Below are positions 16,639-25,679 of a stretch of 42,828 nucleotides of DNA, piece by piece. The notes beneath the pieces are model-generated. The model saw nothing but the letters and a program-made list of their open reading frames with translations, did no database searches and was not told where the DNA came from. Source of the DNA: Mycobacterium genavense ATCC 51234 (lineage in GTDB: Bacteria; Actinomycetota; Actinomycetes; Mycobacteriales; Mycobacteriaceae); assembly GCF_000526915.1 (NCBI RefSeq), contig NZ_JAGZ01000020.1, positions 1-42,828 on the forward strand. The letters are read 5' to 3'. A program made the translations under genes and the position numbers. Numbering within the stretch: the first letter of the stretch is position 1; each line of letters opens with the position of its first letter.

Positions 16639-17658
16639 ATGAGCACCGCTTCGAAATCCGGCCGGATTTTCTCCGGCGTGCAGCCCACCTCTGATTCGCT
16701 TCACCTCGGCAACGCGCTGGGCGCGATCACCCAGTGGGTCGCGCTGCAAGACACCTACGCCGCGTTCTTCTGCGTGGTCGACCTGCACGCCATCACGGTC
16801 GCGCAGGACCCCGAGGCGTTGCGTCGCCGCACCCTGGTCACCGCCGCCCAGTACTTGGCGCTGGGCATCGACCCCGCCCGCAGCACCGTCTTCGTGCAGA
16901 GCCAGGTGCCCGCCCACACGCAGCTGGCGTGGGTGCTGGGCTGCTTCACCGGCTTCGGACAGGCCTCGCGGATGACGCAGTTCAAGGACAAGTCGCAGCG
17001 CCACGGCACCGACTCCACCACCGTCGGGCTGTTCACCTATCCGGTGTTGCAGGCCGCCGACGTGCTGGCCTACGACACCGATCTGGTCCCGGTGGGCGAG
17101 GACCAGCGCCAGCACCTCGAGCTGGCCCGTGACATCGCCGAGCGGTTCAACAGCCGGTTCCCGGACACGTTCGTGGTTCCCGACATGCTGATCCCCAAGG
17201 CCACCGCCAAGATCTACGACTTGGGCGACCCGACGTCGAAGATGAGCAAATCGGCCGCCACCGACGCCGGGCTGATCAACCTGCTCGACGATCCGGCGTT
17301 GTCCGCCAAGAAGATTCGTTCGGCCGTGACCGACAGCGAGCGCGAGATCCGGTTCGACACCGAAGCCAAGCCGGGCGTATCGAACCTGCTCACCATCCAG
17401 TCGGCGGTCACCGGTGTAGCCGTCGACAAGCTCGTCGACGGCTACGCCGGGCGCGGCTACGGCGATTTGAAGAAGGAGACCGCCGAGGCAGTCGTCGAAT
17501 TCGTCACCCCGATCAAGGCCCGGGTCGACGAATTGACCGCGGATCCGGCCGAATTGGAGGCCGTGCTGGCGGCCGGTGCACAGCGCGCCGACGAGGTGGC
17601 CGGGAAAACGGTCCAGCGGGTCTACGATCGGCTGGGGTTTCTTTCGCGACGGAGGTAG
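16639..17658 (+). CDS. trpS: Tryptophanyl-tRNA synthetase
   Basis: Charges tRNA-Trp. The 339-residue class I synthetase has the HIGH-type motif HLGN in PTSDSLHLGNALGA at about 17-20, the tRNA and substrate region YPVLQAADVLAYD, VPVGEDQRQHLELARDIA, and the KMSKS motif in full (DPTSKMSKSAATD). The start is the ATG giving MSTASKSGRIFSGVQP, matching the usual N-terminus. The membrane-protein gene follows ten bases after the stop, forming a two-gene operon as in M. tuberculosis Rv3336c-Rv3335c. An essential gene with no lesion. Confidence 0.98.
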   Translation: MSTASKSGRIFSGVQPTSDSLHLGNALGAITQWVALQDTYAAFFCVVDLHAITVAQDPEALRRRTLVTAAQYLALGIDPARSTVFVQSQVPAHTQLAWVLGCFTGFGQASRMTQFKDKSQRHGTDSTTVGLFTYPVLQAADVLAYDTDLVPVGEDQRQHLELARDIAERFNSRFPDTFVVPDMLIPKATAKIYDLGDPTSKMSKSAATDAGLINLLDDPALSAKKIRSAVTDSEREIRFDTEAKPGVSNLLTIQSAVTGVAVDKLVDGYAGRGYGDLKKETAEAVVEFVTPIKARVDELTADPAELEAVLAAGAQRADEVAGKTVQRVYDRLGFLSRRR

Positions 17659-17668
17659 TGCGCTCACC

Positions 17669-18697
17669 ATGGACGAGCCGGCCAAGCCAGGCATCCTTGA
17701 CCGGTTGCGGGCCCGGTTCGGATGGCTCGACCACGCGCTGCGCGCCTACAAGCATTTCGACGAGCGCAACGGCGGCTTCCTGGCGGCCGGACTCACCTAC
17801 TACACGATCTTCGCGTTATTCCCTTTGCTGATGGTCAGTTTCGCGGTCGTGGGTTTCGTGCTGGCCCAGGATCCCAAGCTGCTCGCCAGCATCGACGACC
17901 ACATCCGCAACACGGTCTCGGGCGCGCTCGGACAGCAGCTGGTGGGCTTGATGAATTCGGCGATCAACGCACGTACGTCGGTCGGTGTGATCGGGCTGGC
18001 CACCGCGGCGTGGGCGGGTCTGGGCTGGATGTCGAACCTGCGCGGGGCGGTCACCGAGATGTGGTGGGACGAACCGCTGCAACCGGCGGGATTCGTGCGC
18101 GACAAGCTCTCCGATCTGGTCGCGATGGTGGGCACCTTCGTGGTCATCCTCGCCACCCTCGCCCTCACCGCGCTCGGGCACGCCGCGCCGATGCGCACGG
18201 TATTGAAATGGGCTGGCATACCGGATTTCTCGATATTCGGCGAACTGTTCCGCGGCCTGTCGATCCTGGTGTCGCTGCTGGTGTCGTGGATGCTGTTCAC
18301 CTGGATGATCGGCCGGCTGCCGCGACACAAGGTCAGCCTGCCCGACTCGGCCCGGGCCGGCTTGCTCGCGGCGATCGGCTTCGAGCTGTTCAAACAGGTG
18401 GCCTCGATCTACCTGCGGGTCGTGTTGCGCAGCCCGGCGGGTGCGACGTTTGGGCCGGTGCTGGGGCTGATGGTGTTCTCCTACATCACCGGGTATCTCG
18501 TGCTCTTCGCCGCCGCGTGGGCCGCCACGCTTTCCAACGACCCGCGCAGCAAGTACGCCCCACCGCCGGCGCCGGCGGTCATCGCTCCACGGGTGCTGCT
18601 GGACGGGGGAATCAGTACCCGGCAGACGCTGGCCGCGATGGCGATGGGAGCCGTTGGCGCGCTGGCCTTTTCCCGGTTGACCCGCCGGCTCCGTTAG
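17669..18697 (+). CDS. YihY/BrkB-family inner membrane protein (Rv3335c-like)
   Basis: A 342-residue integral membrane protein with about six helices in the YihY/UPF0761 domain. The family start HFDERNGGFLAAGLTYYTIFALFPLLMV is at about 28-57, then a helix around GVIGLATAAWAGLGWM, and GATFGPVLGLMVFSYITGYLVLFAAAW. A further hydrophobic segment lies at the C-terminus. It was once called ribonuclease BN, but the family is not an RNase and its role is unknown. The start MDEPAKPGILDRL follows trpS by ten bases. The 3' end overlaps nagA on the other strand by four bases. Intact. Confidence 0.9.
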   Translation: MDEPAKPGILDRLRARFGWLDHALRAYKHFDERNGGFLAAGLTYYTIFALFPLLMVSFAVVGFVLAQDPKLLASIDDHIRNTVSGALGQQLVGLMNSAINARTSVGVIGLATAAWAGLGWMSNLRGAVTEMWWDEPLQPAGFVRDKLSDLVAMVGTFVVILATLALTALGHAAPMRTVLKWAGIPDFSIFGELFRGLSILVSLLVSWMLFTWMIGRLPRHKVSLPDSARAGLLAAIGFELFKQVASIYLRVVLRSPAGATFGPVLGLMVFSYITGYLVLFAAAWAATLSNDPRSKYAPPPAPAVIAPRVLLDGGISTRQTLAAMAMGAVGALAFSRLTRRLR

Positions 18698-19821
18698 CGC
18701 CAGACCCCCCGGGCCATCACGGCCGCGACCCGCAATTCACGGTCCAGCACGACGAGGTCGGCGTCGTAGCCGGCCCGCAGCGCGCCGACCCGCTGCAGCC
18801 CCAGCGCCCGCGCCGGGGTGGTCGAGGTCATCTGCACGGCGGCGGCCAGGGTGGCGTCGGCGTCGGGGCCGAGTCGCGAAACCGTGCGGAAGAGCCGATC
18901 CATCGTGGCGGTGCTGCCGGCGATCGTCGACGTGCCGTGCACCCGGGCCACCCCCACGTCGACGTCGACCCGTACCCCGCCGAGCCGATATGCGCCGTCG
19001 TCACAGCCGGCCGCGGCGATGGCATCGGTGATGACCGCGACCCGGTCGGGCCCGGCGGCCCGGACGGTCGCGTGCACCGCGACGGGGTGCAGGTGCACAC
19101 CGTCGGGGATCAGCTCGACGATCACATCCGGGTGTTCCAGCAGCGCCAGCGCCGGGCCGGGCGCGCGATGGTGTAGCGGCGGCATCGCGTTGAACAGATG
19201 CGTGCCGACCGTGGCGCCCAGGGCGATCGCCTGCTGAGGCCGCTCGTAGGTCGCGTCGGTATGTCCCACGGCGACAACAACTCCCGCGTCGACGAAGCGC
19301 CGGATCGCCTCGCTGCTGCCGGGCCGCTTCGGCGCCAGCGTGACCATCCGGATCGTGCCGTCGCCGGCGGCCAGCACCTCGTCGATCTCGGCGAGTTCGG
19401 GATCGCGCAGCCGGGCGGGATCGTGTGCCCCGCAGCGTGCGGCGGACAGCCACGGCCCTTCCAGGTGGATACCGGCGATGGTGCCGGATCCGGTGGCGTC
19501 GGCCAGCGCGCGCACGCCCGCGATCAGCGGGCCGGGTGCGGCGGGGACCAGGCTGGCCAGTGTTGTGGTGGTGCCGTGGCGTTGGTGGAACTGCGCGGCC
19601 GCGCCGATGCGTTCGGCGTCCAGGTACGAGGCTCCGCCGCCCCCATGCACGTGCATGTCGACAAACCCCGGCACCACAAGGCAATCCGGGAAGTCGCGGT
19701 CGGGTTGCCCGGGCGGTGCGCCGTCCCCGCAGGCCAGAATCTGCGTCCCGGCGACCTGTACCCATCCCGGCCGGCAGACCCGGCCGTCGAGCACGACGGT
19801 GCCGGCGCGGATCAGGGGCAC
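18694..19821 (-). CDS. nagA: N-acetylglucosamine-6-phosphate deacetylase
   Basis: Removes acetate from GlcNAc-6-phosphate, feeding amino sugars from cell-wall turnover into glycolysis or back to peptidoglycan. The 375-residue amidohydrolase shows the metal site HVHGG in PGFVDMHVHGGGG, then HLEGPWLS, GHTDATY, THLFNAMPPLHHR and the catalytic Asp in ITDAIAAAG. The start is taken as the GTG giving VPLIRAGTVVLDG, because the beta-sandwich domain begins there; it overlaps the sugI stop by ten bases, so the two are coupled. Same order as Rv3331-Rv3332 in M. tuberculosis. Intact. Confidence 0.94.
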   Translation of the reverse strand: MPLIRAGTVVLDGRVCRPGWVQVAGTQILACGDGAPPGQPDRDFPDCLVVPGFVDMHVHGGGGASYLDAERIGAAAQFHQRHGTTTTLASLVPAAPGPLIAGVRALADATGSGTIAGIHLEGPWLSAARCGAHDPARLRDPELAEIDEVLAAGDGTIRMVTLAPKRPGSSEAIRRFVDAGVVVAVGHTDATYERPQQAIALGATVGTHLFNAMPPLHHRAPGPALALLEHPDVIVELIPDGVHLHPVAVHATVRAAGPDRVAVITDAIAAAGCDDGAYRLGGVRVDVDVGVARVHGTSTIAGSTATMDRLFRTVSRLGPDADATLAAAVQMTSTTPARALGLQRVGALRAGYDADLVVLDRELRVAAVMARGVWR

Positions 19822-21146
19822 GGGTCTTCCCAGCGGCCGCCGTTTTCCCAGAAGTGCCGGATCTCCTCGAGTTGGCGTCCCTTGGTCTCCGGCGCGAACC
19901 GGTAGACGAACCCGAACGCGATGACCGCCAAAACCCCGAACACCGCGAAAGTGCCTGCGCCGCCGAGCGAATGCAGCATGGTCAAAAAGACCGCCGCCAC
20001 GATGGCGTTGGCGATCAGGTTGGACGTCAACATGGTGCTCGACCCGATGGACCGCAACCGGGTGGGGAAGCTCTCGCTGGCGTACACCCAGCCCAGCGAG
20101 CCGAATCCCAGCGTGTAGCCGATGATGAACACCAGGATGCCGGCAAACCCGAGCACCGCGCCGCCGCCGCGAGCGAACACCACCGCCAGCAGGACGTCGG
20201 CGGCGATCATCATGGCGATGCCGCACAACAGGATTGGGCGTCTGCCCACCCGGTCGACGAGCGCCAACGCCGCGCCGACCGCGGCCAACCCGGCGACCTG
20301 GACCAGTGCCGGCAGACCGAGCAGCGCGAAATTGCCGGTGAATCCCATGGCTTCGAAAATGCGGGGGCTGTAGTAGATGATCGCGTTGATGCCGGTGATC
20401 TGGATCAGAAAACCGAGCGCGATCACGAACATCGTGGCCCGTCGATACGGCGGCCGTAGCATCTCGGCGATACCGCCACTGCCTTCGCTCATCGCGCGGT
20501 GAATCTCGGCGAGCTCGTCGTCGGCGTTCGCGGTGGGCTCCACCCGCAGCAGCGCGCGCCGCGCGTCGTCGACCCGGCCCTTGAGCAGGTACCACCGAGC
20601 CGTGTCGGGCAGCCGGATCACCAACGGCAGCAACAACATCGCCGGCACGGCGGCCAGTCCCAGCATCCACCGCCAGCCATGGGCGTCGGCCAACAGGTAG
20701 CCGGCGAGGTAGCCGACGATGAGGCCGGTGACGATCGCGAACTGGTAGGTCGTCAGCAGCGCGCCGCGCACCGCCGCCGGAGCCGACTCCGCGATGAACA
20801 CCGGGACGACCACCACCATCACCCCGACGGTCGCGCCCAGCCGCAGTCGCGCCGCCAGCAGCATCGGCAACGCCGGCGAGAAGGCGCCCAGCAGCGCGAA
20901 CGTCGTATACGCGATCAGGATCAGCACGATCGATCGTTTCCGGCCGATCGCGTTGGCGAGCACGCCCGCCCCGAGCGCCCCGGCGATCTGCCCGATCACC
21001 GCCATCGTCGTCAGCAGTTCCTGTTCAGAAGTGGTGAGTCCGAAATCCTCGGTGATGAACAACTGGGCGCCGGCGATGATGGACAGGTCGTAGCCGTAGA
21101 TGAGGCCGACACTGGCGCCGGTGAGCCCAATGCGCGGACCTCTCAA
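19812..21146 (-). CDS. sugI: MFS sugar-porter transporter SugI
   Basis: A 444-residue sugar-porter MFS permease with twelve helices. Signatures: IYGYDLSIIAGA in helix 1, NAIGRKRSI in the loop 2-3, PVFIAESAPAAVRGAL after helix 4, LPDTARWYLLKGR before the central loop, QITGINAIIYYSPRIF in helix 7, DRVGRRPIL in loop 8-9, and PETKGRQLEEI at the C-terminus. This is the uptake partner for nagA by position; its sugar is not known. The best start in this frame is a TTG (LRGPRIGL). A nearby ATG at 21181 starts MTELAPGRVQIT in another frame and would join with one added base, so the N-terminus may have been trimmed by a deletion. Confidence 0.88.
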   Translation of the reverse strand: MRGPRIGLTGASVGLIYGYDLSIIAGAQLFITEDFGLTTSEQELLTTMAVIGQIAGALGAGVLANAIGRKRSIVLILIAYTTFALLGAFSPALPMLLAARLRLGATVGVMVVVVPVFIAESAPAAVRGALLTTYQFAIVTGLIVGYLAGYLLADAHGWRWMLGLAAVPAMLLLPLVIRLPDTARWYLLKGRVDDARRALLRVEPTANADDELAEIHRAMSEGSGGIAEMLRPPYRRATMFVIALGFLIQITGINAIIYYSPRIFEAMGFTGNFALLGLPALVQVAGLAAVGAALALVDRVGRRPILLCGIAMMIAADVLLAVVFARGGGAVLGFAGILVFIIGYTLGFGSLGWVYASESFPTRLRSIGSSTMLTSNLIANAIVAAVFLTMLHSLGGAGTFAVFGVLAVIAFGFVYRFAPETKGRQLEEIRHFWENGGRWEDPCP

Positions 21147-21232
21147 GTGATCTGCACCCGACCGGGCGCCAACTCAGTCATCCGCAAGATGGTGCCACAG
21201 CCAACATGGGTGGTCAACGGTGTCGGCCGCGG

Positions 21233-21246
21233 CCCCCGATCGGGGG
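21233..21246. promoter_or_regulatory. Palindrome 1 of a pair, sugI / MFS intergenic region
   Basis: A perfect 14-bp palindrome CCCCCGATCGGGGG. It shares the core CCGATCGG with a second palindrome whose centre is 34 bases away. Both lie between divergent transporter genes, as expected of operator sites. Confidence 0.5.
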
Positions 21247-21267
21247 ACCAGCAATTCCACCCGGGCT

Positions 21268-21279
21268 CTCCGATCGGAG
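21268..21279. promoter_or_regulatory. Palindrome 2 of a pair, sugI / MFS intergenic region
   Basis: A perfect 12-bp palindrome CTCCGATCGGAG, 39 bases before the ATG of the downstream MFS gene. It shares the core with palindrome 1, at roughly three helical turns. No regulator gene is adjacent. Confidence 0.5.
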
Positions 21280-21317
21280 GATGTTATTGCTTCTTGACCA
21301 TCTTAGATTCTGTTGTT

Positions 21318-22626
21318 ATGCCCCTCACCCTGGTGTCCCCCGCCCCGGCCCAGCCGCGTGTGTTCGGGCGGCTGCTGTCCCAAGGCACCTTCTACACCGC
21401 CGGCATGCAGCTGAGCAACGGCACCGTCATCCTGCCGTTGATCTGCGCGCACCAGGGTCTGCCCTGGGTGGCCGCCCTGCTATTTCCGGCCTTCAGCCTC
21501 GGTGACATCGTCGGGAATTCGGTGTCTCCGGTGGTGATACAGCGGGTGGGCCGGATGCGGCACCGGCTGCTGGCGGCGATGGCGGCCGGCGTGGCAGCCC
21601 TGACCATGTGCGACGCGGTGATTCCCTGGCACGGCGGTTTCACCGCGGTGGTGTTCCTGCTGACCTGCGTGATAGCGGGAGTGCTGCTCGGGATCGCCGG
21701 CGTCGCCTACCCCGACATGGTCTCCAGCAAGCTATCCGCGCTGCGGCGTGGCGAGCTGTTCCTGTTCCAGAGCGCCATCGGGTCGGTGCTGGCCACCGCC
21801 GTCACGCTGTTCGTGGTGCCGGTGCTGGCGCACGGCAGCGAGATGGCGTATCGCCGCGACCTGTTGGGGCTGGGCGCGGTCGGGCTGGCCGGCTCGGCCA
21901 TCGCGGCGCTGTTCGTCGGGCCGGTGCGGTCCACCGCCGCCCCCGGATGTCGATGCGGGACACCTACCGGCAGGGCATCGCGATCGCTCGGTCCCAGCCT
22001 TGGTTTCGCCGCTACATGGTCGCGTGCCTGCTGTTCGGTCCGGTCAGCCTGGGCACCACGTTCTACGCCCTGCGCACCGCCGACCACAGCCGCAGCCTGC
22101 ATGTGTTGGTGATCCTGTCCAGCATCGGACTGGTTTGCGGTTCGCCGTTGTGGCGCAAGGTTTACCGCTTCTTCGGGGTGCGCGGCATGATGCTGGGCAG
22201 CGCGCTGCTCAGTGTCGCCGCCGCCACGCTGACCCTGGCGGTCGAGGTCTACGGCCAATGGACCCACGTCTGGGCGTACGGTACGGTGTTCCTGGTGGCG
22301 ACGGTCGCCGCCCAGGCCGTCTTCGCCGCGGCGATCTCCTGGCTCAGGCGATCTCCTGGCTCAGTGTGGTCGCCGAGGAGGCGCACCGGCCGACGCTGAT
22401 CGCGTTGAGCTCGACGCTGGTCACCCTGGAAACCATGGCACTGGCCGCGGTGCTCGGCAGCATCGCGCAAAAGCACTCCACCGTCTGGCCCGACGTCATC
22501 GTGCTGATCCTGGCCATCGGCGCCGCGCTGGCTGCGCTGGGCGCTCCGCCGTCGGAAACCCGGCGGGCGCTCACCCCGCTGCGCGTCCCGGCGGCCGCCC
22601 CCGCGCCGATCCTGCAGGCAGCCTAA
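21318..22626 (+). pseudogene. MFS-type membrane transporter, disrupted by two frameshifts
   Basis: A permease of about 430 residues read in three frames. The first frame (MPLTLVSPAPAQPRVFG onward) runs through about six helices to GPVRSTAAP, where a five-C run at 21940-21944 seems one base short. The second frame resumes at RMSMRDTYRQGIAIARS and reaches AAISWL. There a 17-bp tandem duplication (22331-22364) shifts the frame again, and the third resumes with SVVAEEAHRPTLIAL and ends at the TAA. Correcting both gives a continuous transporter. I do not recognise the subfamily or substrate. It is divergent from sugI with two palindromes between them. Confidence 0.85.
22331..22364. repeat. 17-bp perfect tandem duplication inside the MFS gene
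   Basis: GCGATCTCCTGGCTCAG occurs twice with no gap (22331-22347 and 22348-22364). Seventeen is not a multiple of three, and deleting one copy restores the reading frame through AAISWLSVVAEEAHRP. Confidence 0.95.
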
Positions 22627-25521
22627 AGCCGGGCTATCTCCGAGGGTTTCTCGGCGGGTGGCAGGAGTAGGGCGCGGACCAGGCGGCGGGCGGCGTGGCG
22701 TCGCAGCATTTGGCTGGCGGGGCGGGGGCGTACTCGTTGGGGCCACCAGAACCAGCGTCCGAGCAGTGCGGCGATGGACGGTGTCAGAAACGAGCGCACG
22801 ATCAGGGTGTCGAAGAGTAGGTCCAGCTTGATGGTGGTGCCGATTTGGCCGATGATGCGTAGGTCGCTGAAGTAACATGATGACGGCGAAGACCATGCTG
22901 GCGGCGGTGACGACGCCGCCGGTGCCGGCCATGGCGCGGATGATGCCGGTGTTGAAGTCCGGTGCCGATTTCTTCTTTGAGTCGTGAGATCAACAGCAGG
23001 TTGTAGTCGGATCCGACGGCGAGCAGCAGGATGACCGACATGGCTAGTACCAGCCAGTACAGGTCGATGCCGAGGAGGTCTTGCCACAGCAGCACCGACA
23101 GGCCGAAGGAGGAGCCCAGCGACAGCAGCACGGTGCCGACGATGACCGCGGCGGCGATGACGCTGCGGGTGACGAGCATCATGATGATCAAGATCAGGCT
23201 GATCGCGGCGACGCCGGCAATCAGCAGGTCGTAGAAGGCGCCCTCCTGGATGTCGCGGTACGTCGACGCGGTGCCGCCCATGGAGATCGCGGCGCCCTGC
23301 AGCGGGGTTCCCTTGATGGCCTCCCTGGCCGCCTGCTGGATCGGCTCGACGCGGGCGATGCCCTGCGGCGTCGCGGGATCTCCGTCCAGGGAGATGATGA
23401 AGCGCGCCGCCTTACCGTCCGGGGACAAGAACATCTTCAGGCCCCGCTTGAAATCCGGGTTTTCGAAGGCCGACTGCGGCAGATAGAACGAATCGTCGAC
23501 CTGGGCGGCGTCGAAGACCCGGCCCATCGCGCCGGGGTCCTTGCTGGTCATTTCCTGCTGCTTATAGAAGGACAAAAGTGTGCCGTGCCAGATGACCATC
23601 ATGTCGCGCATGATGGTCATCGTCGAAATCATCGGCAGCATCTGCGCGCGCATCTCCGGCAACAACCGGATCAGGACATCCATGTCCTTGACGAGCGATT
23701 CCAACTTCTCACTCAGCTGATCGATGTTGTCGAACGTTTCGAATATCGATCGCACCGCCCAGCACGCGGGGATGTCGAAACAGTGCTTTTCCCAGTAGAA
23801 GTAACTGCCGACCGGGCGAAGGAAATCCGACAGGTCCGCGAGGTGATCCCGGATGGTGTCGGTGGTGTTCGACATGTCATGCGTGAGGTGATCCATATCG
23901 ACGGTGTTGTCGACGATTTCTCCCATCAGTTGATACATGTGTTTCATCGTCGCGATGGAGACATCCATCGCCTGCACCTGAATCAGCATGTCGTCCAGCC
24001 GATCCTTCATGAATTGCATGTTCTCGGCATTCGACACACCTTGCATGCTCATGATGAACGGAATGGACGTGTGTTTGAGCGGCGTTCCCAGCGGCCGCGT
24101 TGTCGATTTCACCTGTGAGATACCGAAACTGTGAAAGATGGTCTTTGCGACCTTATCCAGGATCAGCATGTCGACGGGCGTGCGCATATCATGATCGGTC
24201 TCGATCAATAGCACATCGGGGTTCAGCCAAGCCTGCGAAAAGTGCCGGCCCGCCGCCGTGTCGCCGACATTTGACGGCATGCTGGCCGGCATGAATCGGC
24301 GCAGGTCGTAAGTGGTCCGGTAATTCAGCAAGGCCAACAGCCCGACGAACGCCACCGCGCAGGTCGCGGCGAGCACCGGGCTCGGCCAGCGAACGATCGC
24401 GGTGCCCACCCGGCGCCACCGCCGGGTGTTCGGCCGGTGCTTGGGGTCCAACAGCCTGAACGAGCCGGCGACGGTCAGCACCGCCGGCCCGAGCGTGAGC
24501 GCGGCGAGCACCGCGACCAACATGCCCACCGCGCAGGGCGGGCCCATCGACTGGAAGTACGGCAGCCGGGCAAAGCTGAGGCAGAACATGGCGCCGGCGA
24601 TCGTCAACCCGGAGCCCAGAATCACGTGGCCGGTGCCGCGGAACATCGTGTAGAAGGCGCTTTGCCGGTCTTGGCCGGCGTATCGGGCCTCGTGGTAGCG
24701 ACCCAGTATGAATATCGCGTAGTCGGTGCTGGCGGCGATGGCCAGCAATGTGACCAGGTTCGTCGCGAAGGTCGAAAGGCCAAAAGCGTTGTGGTACGCG
24801 AGAATCGCGACGACTCCGCGGATCGTCCCCCCAGCTCGATCCCGACCAGGACGAGGACGAGGACCGTGGTCACGATGGATCGGTAGATGAACAACAACAT
24901 GGCCATGATCACCAGGGTGGTGATCAGGGTGACCTTGGCGACGCTCTCGTTGCCGGCCTAGGTTTGGTCGGCGATCAGCGCGTAGGGACCCGTGATGTAG
25001 GCCTTGACCCCGCGCGGCGGCGGTGTGCTGTCCACGATCTGCCGGACGGCGTGCACCGAGTTGTACGCCTGTGTTTCGTTGTTGCCGGCCAGGAACACCA
25101 CGACGTAGGCGGCCCTGTCGTCCGCGCTTTGCGATCCCCCCGCCGTCGGCGGGTCGCTCCAGAAGTCCTGGATGTGCGCGACGTGCACAGTATCGGCCGT
25201 AAGCCGCCGCATCAGCTCGCTATAGAAACGGTGCGCATCGTCGCCGAGCGGTTTGTCGCTTTCCAGCACGATCGTCACCGAGCTGTTGTACGTGAACTCG
25301 TGGAATAACTGACCCATGTGTTTGATTGCCCGGACCACGGCCGCGTCTTTCGGGCTCAGCGATACCGAGTGTGCCTTACCGACCACTTCCAGCTGCGGGA
25401 TGGCCAGATTAACGACGGCCGTCAGCCCCACCCATAACAGCACGATAGGCACCGCAAAGCGGGCGATCATCCGCGGCAGAACCGGCGTGCCAAAATTCGG
25501 CGCATCGGCGATTTCGCTCAT
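22623..25521 (-). pseudogene. MmpL-family RND transporter, four disabling lesions
   Basis: A full-length mmpL of about 966 codons, a family exporting cell-envelope lipids. From the start MSEIADAPNFGTP it reads through helix 1 and the first periplasmic domain to GPYALIADQT, then an in-frame TAG at 24958-24960. The frame continues as AGNESVAKVTLITTLVIM to IELGG, where a six-G run (24827-24832, minus strand) lacks one base before IRGVVAILAYHN. The proton-relay segment STDYAIFILGRYHEARY is intact. The second half, with SVILLLAVGSDYNLLLISR, breaks near 22957 (one extra base before NTGIIRAMAG) and near 22875, where the family comparison suggests about eight bases lost before YFSDLRIIGQ. The tail LGRWFWWPQRVRPRPA is typical. 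No mmpS gene adjoins it. Confidence 0.93.
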
Positions 25522-25679
25522 CCCGCGTTCACCATTCGCTTCGCGACTCGGGTAACCGAAATCATCTTTACTCCCGCGCTGTGTTACCGGGTCGCAAAAC
25601 AATTTGGTGTTTGATTGCGTCAGCTAATTTTAAACGCTACCGCCGACGCGCGGCGGCGTCGAAAGAGTTAAGCCAATCG

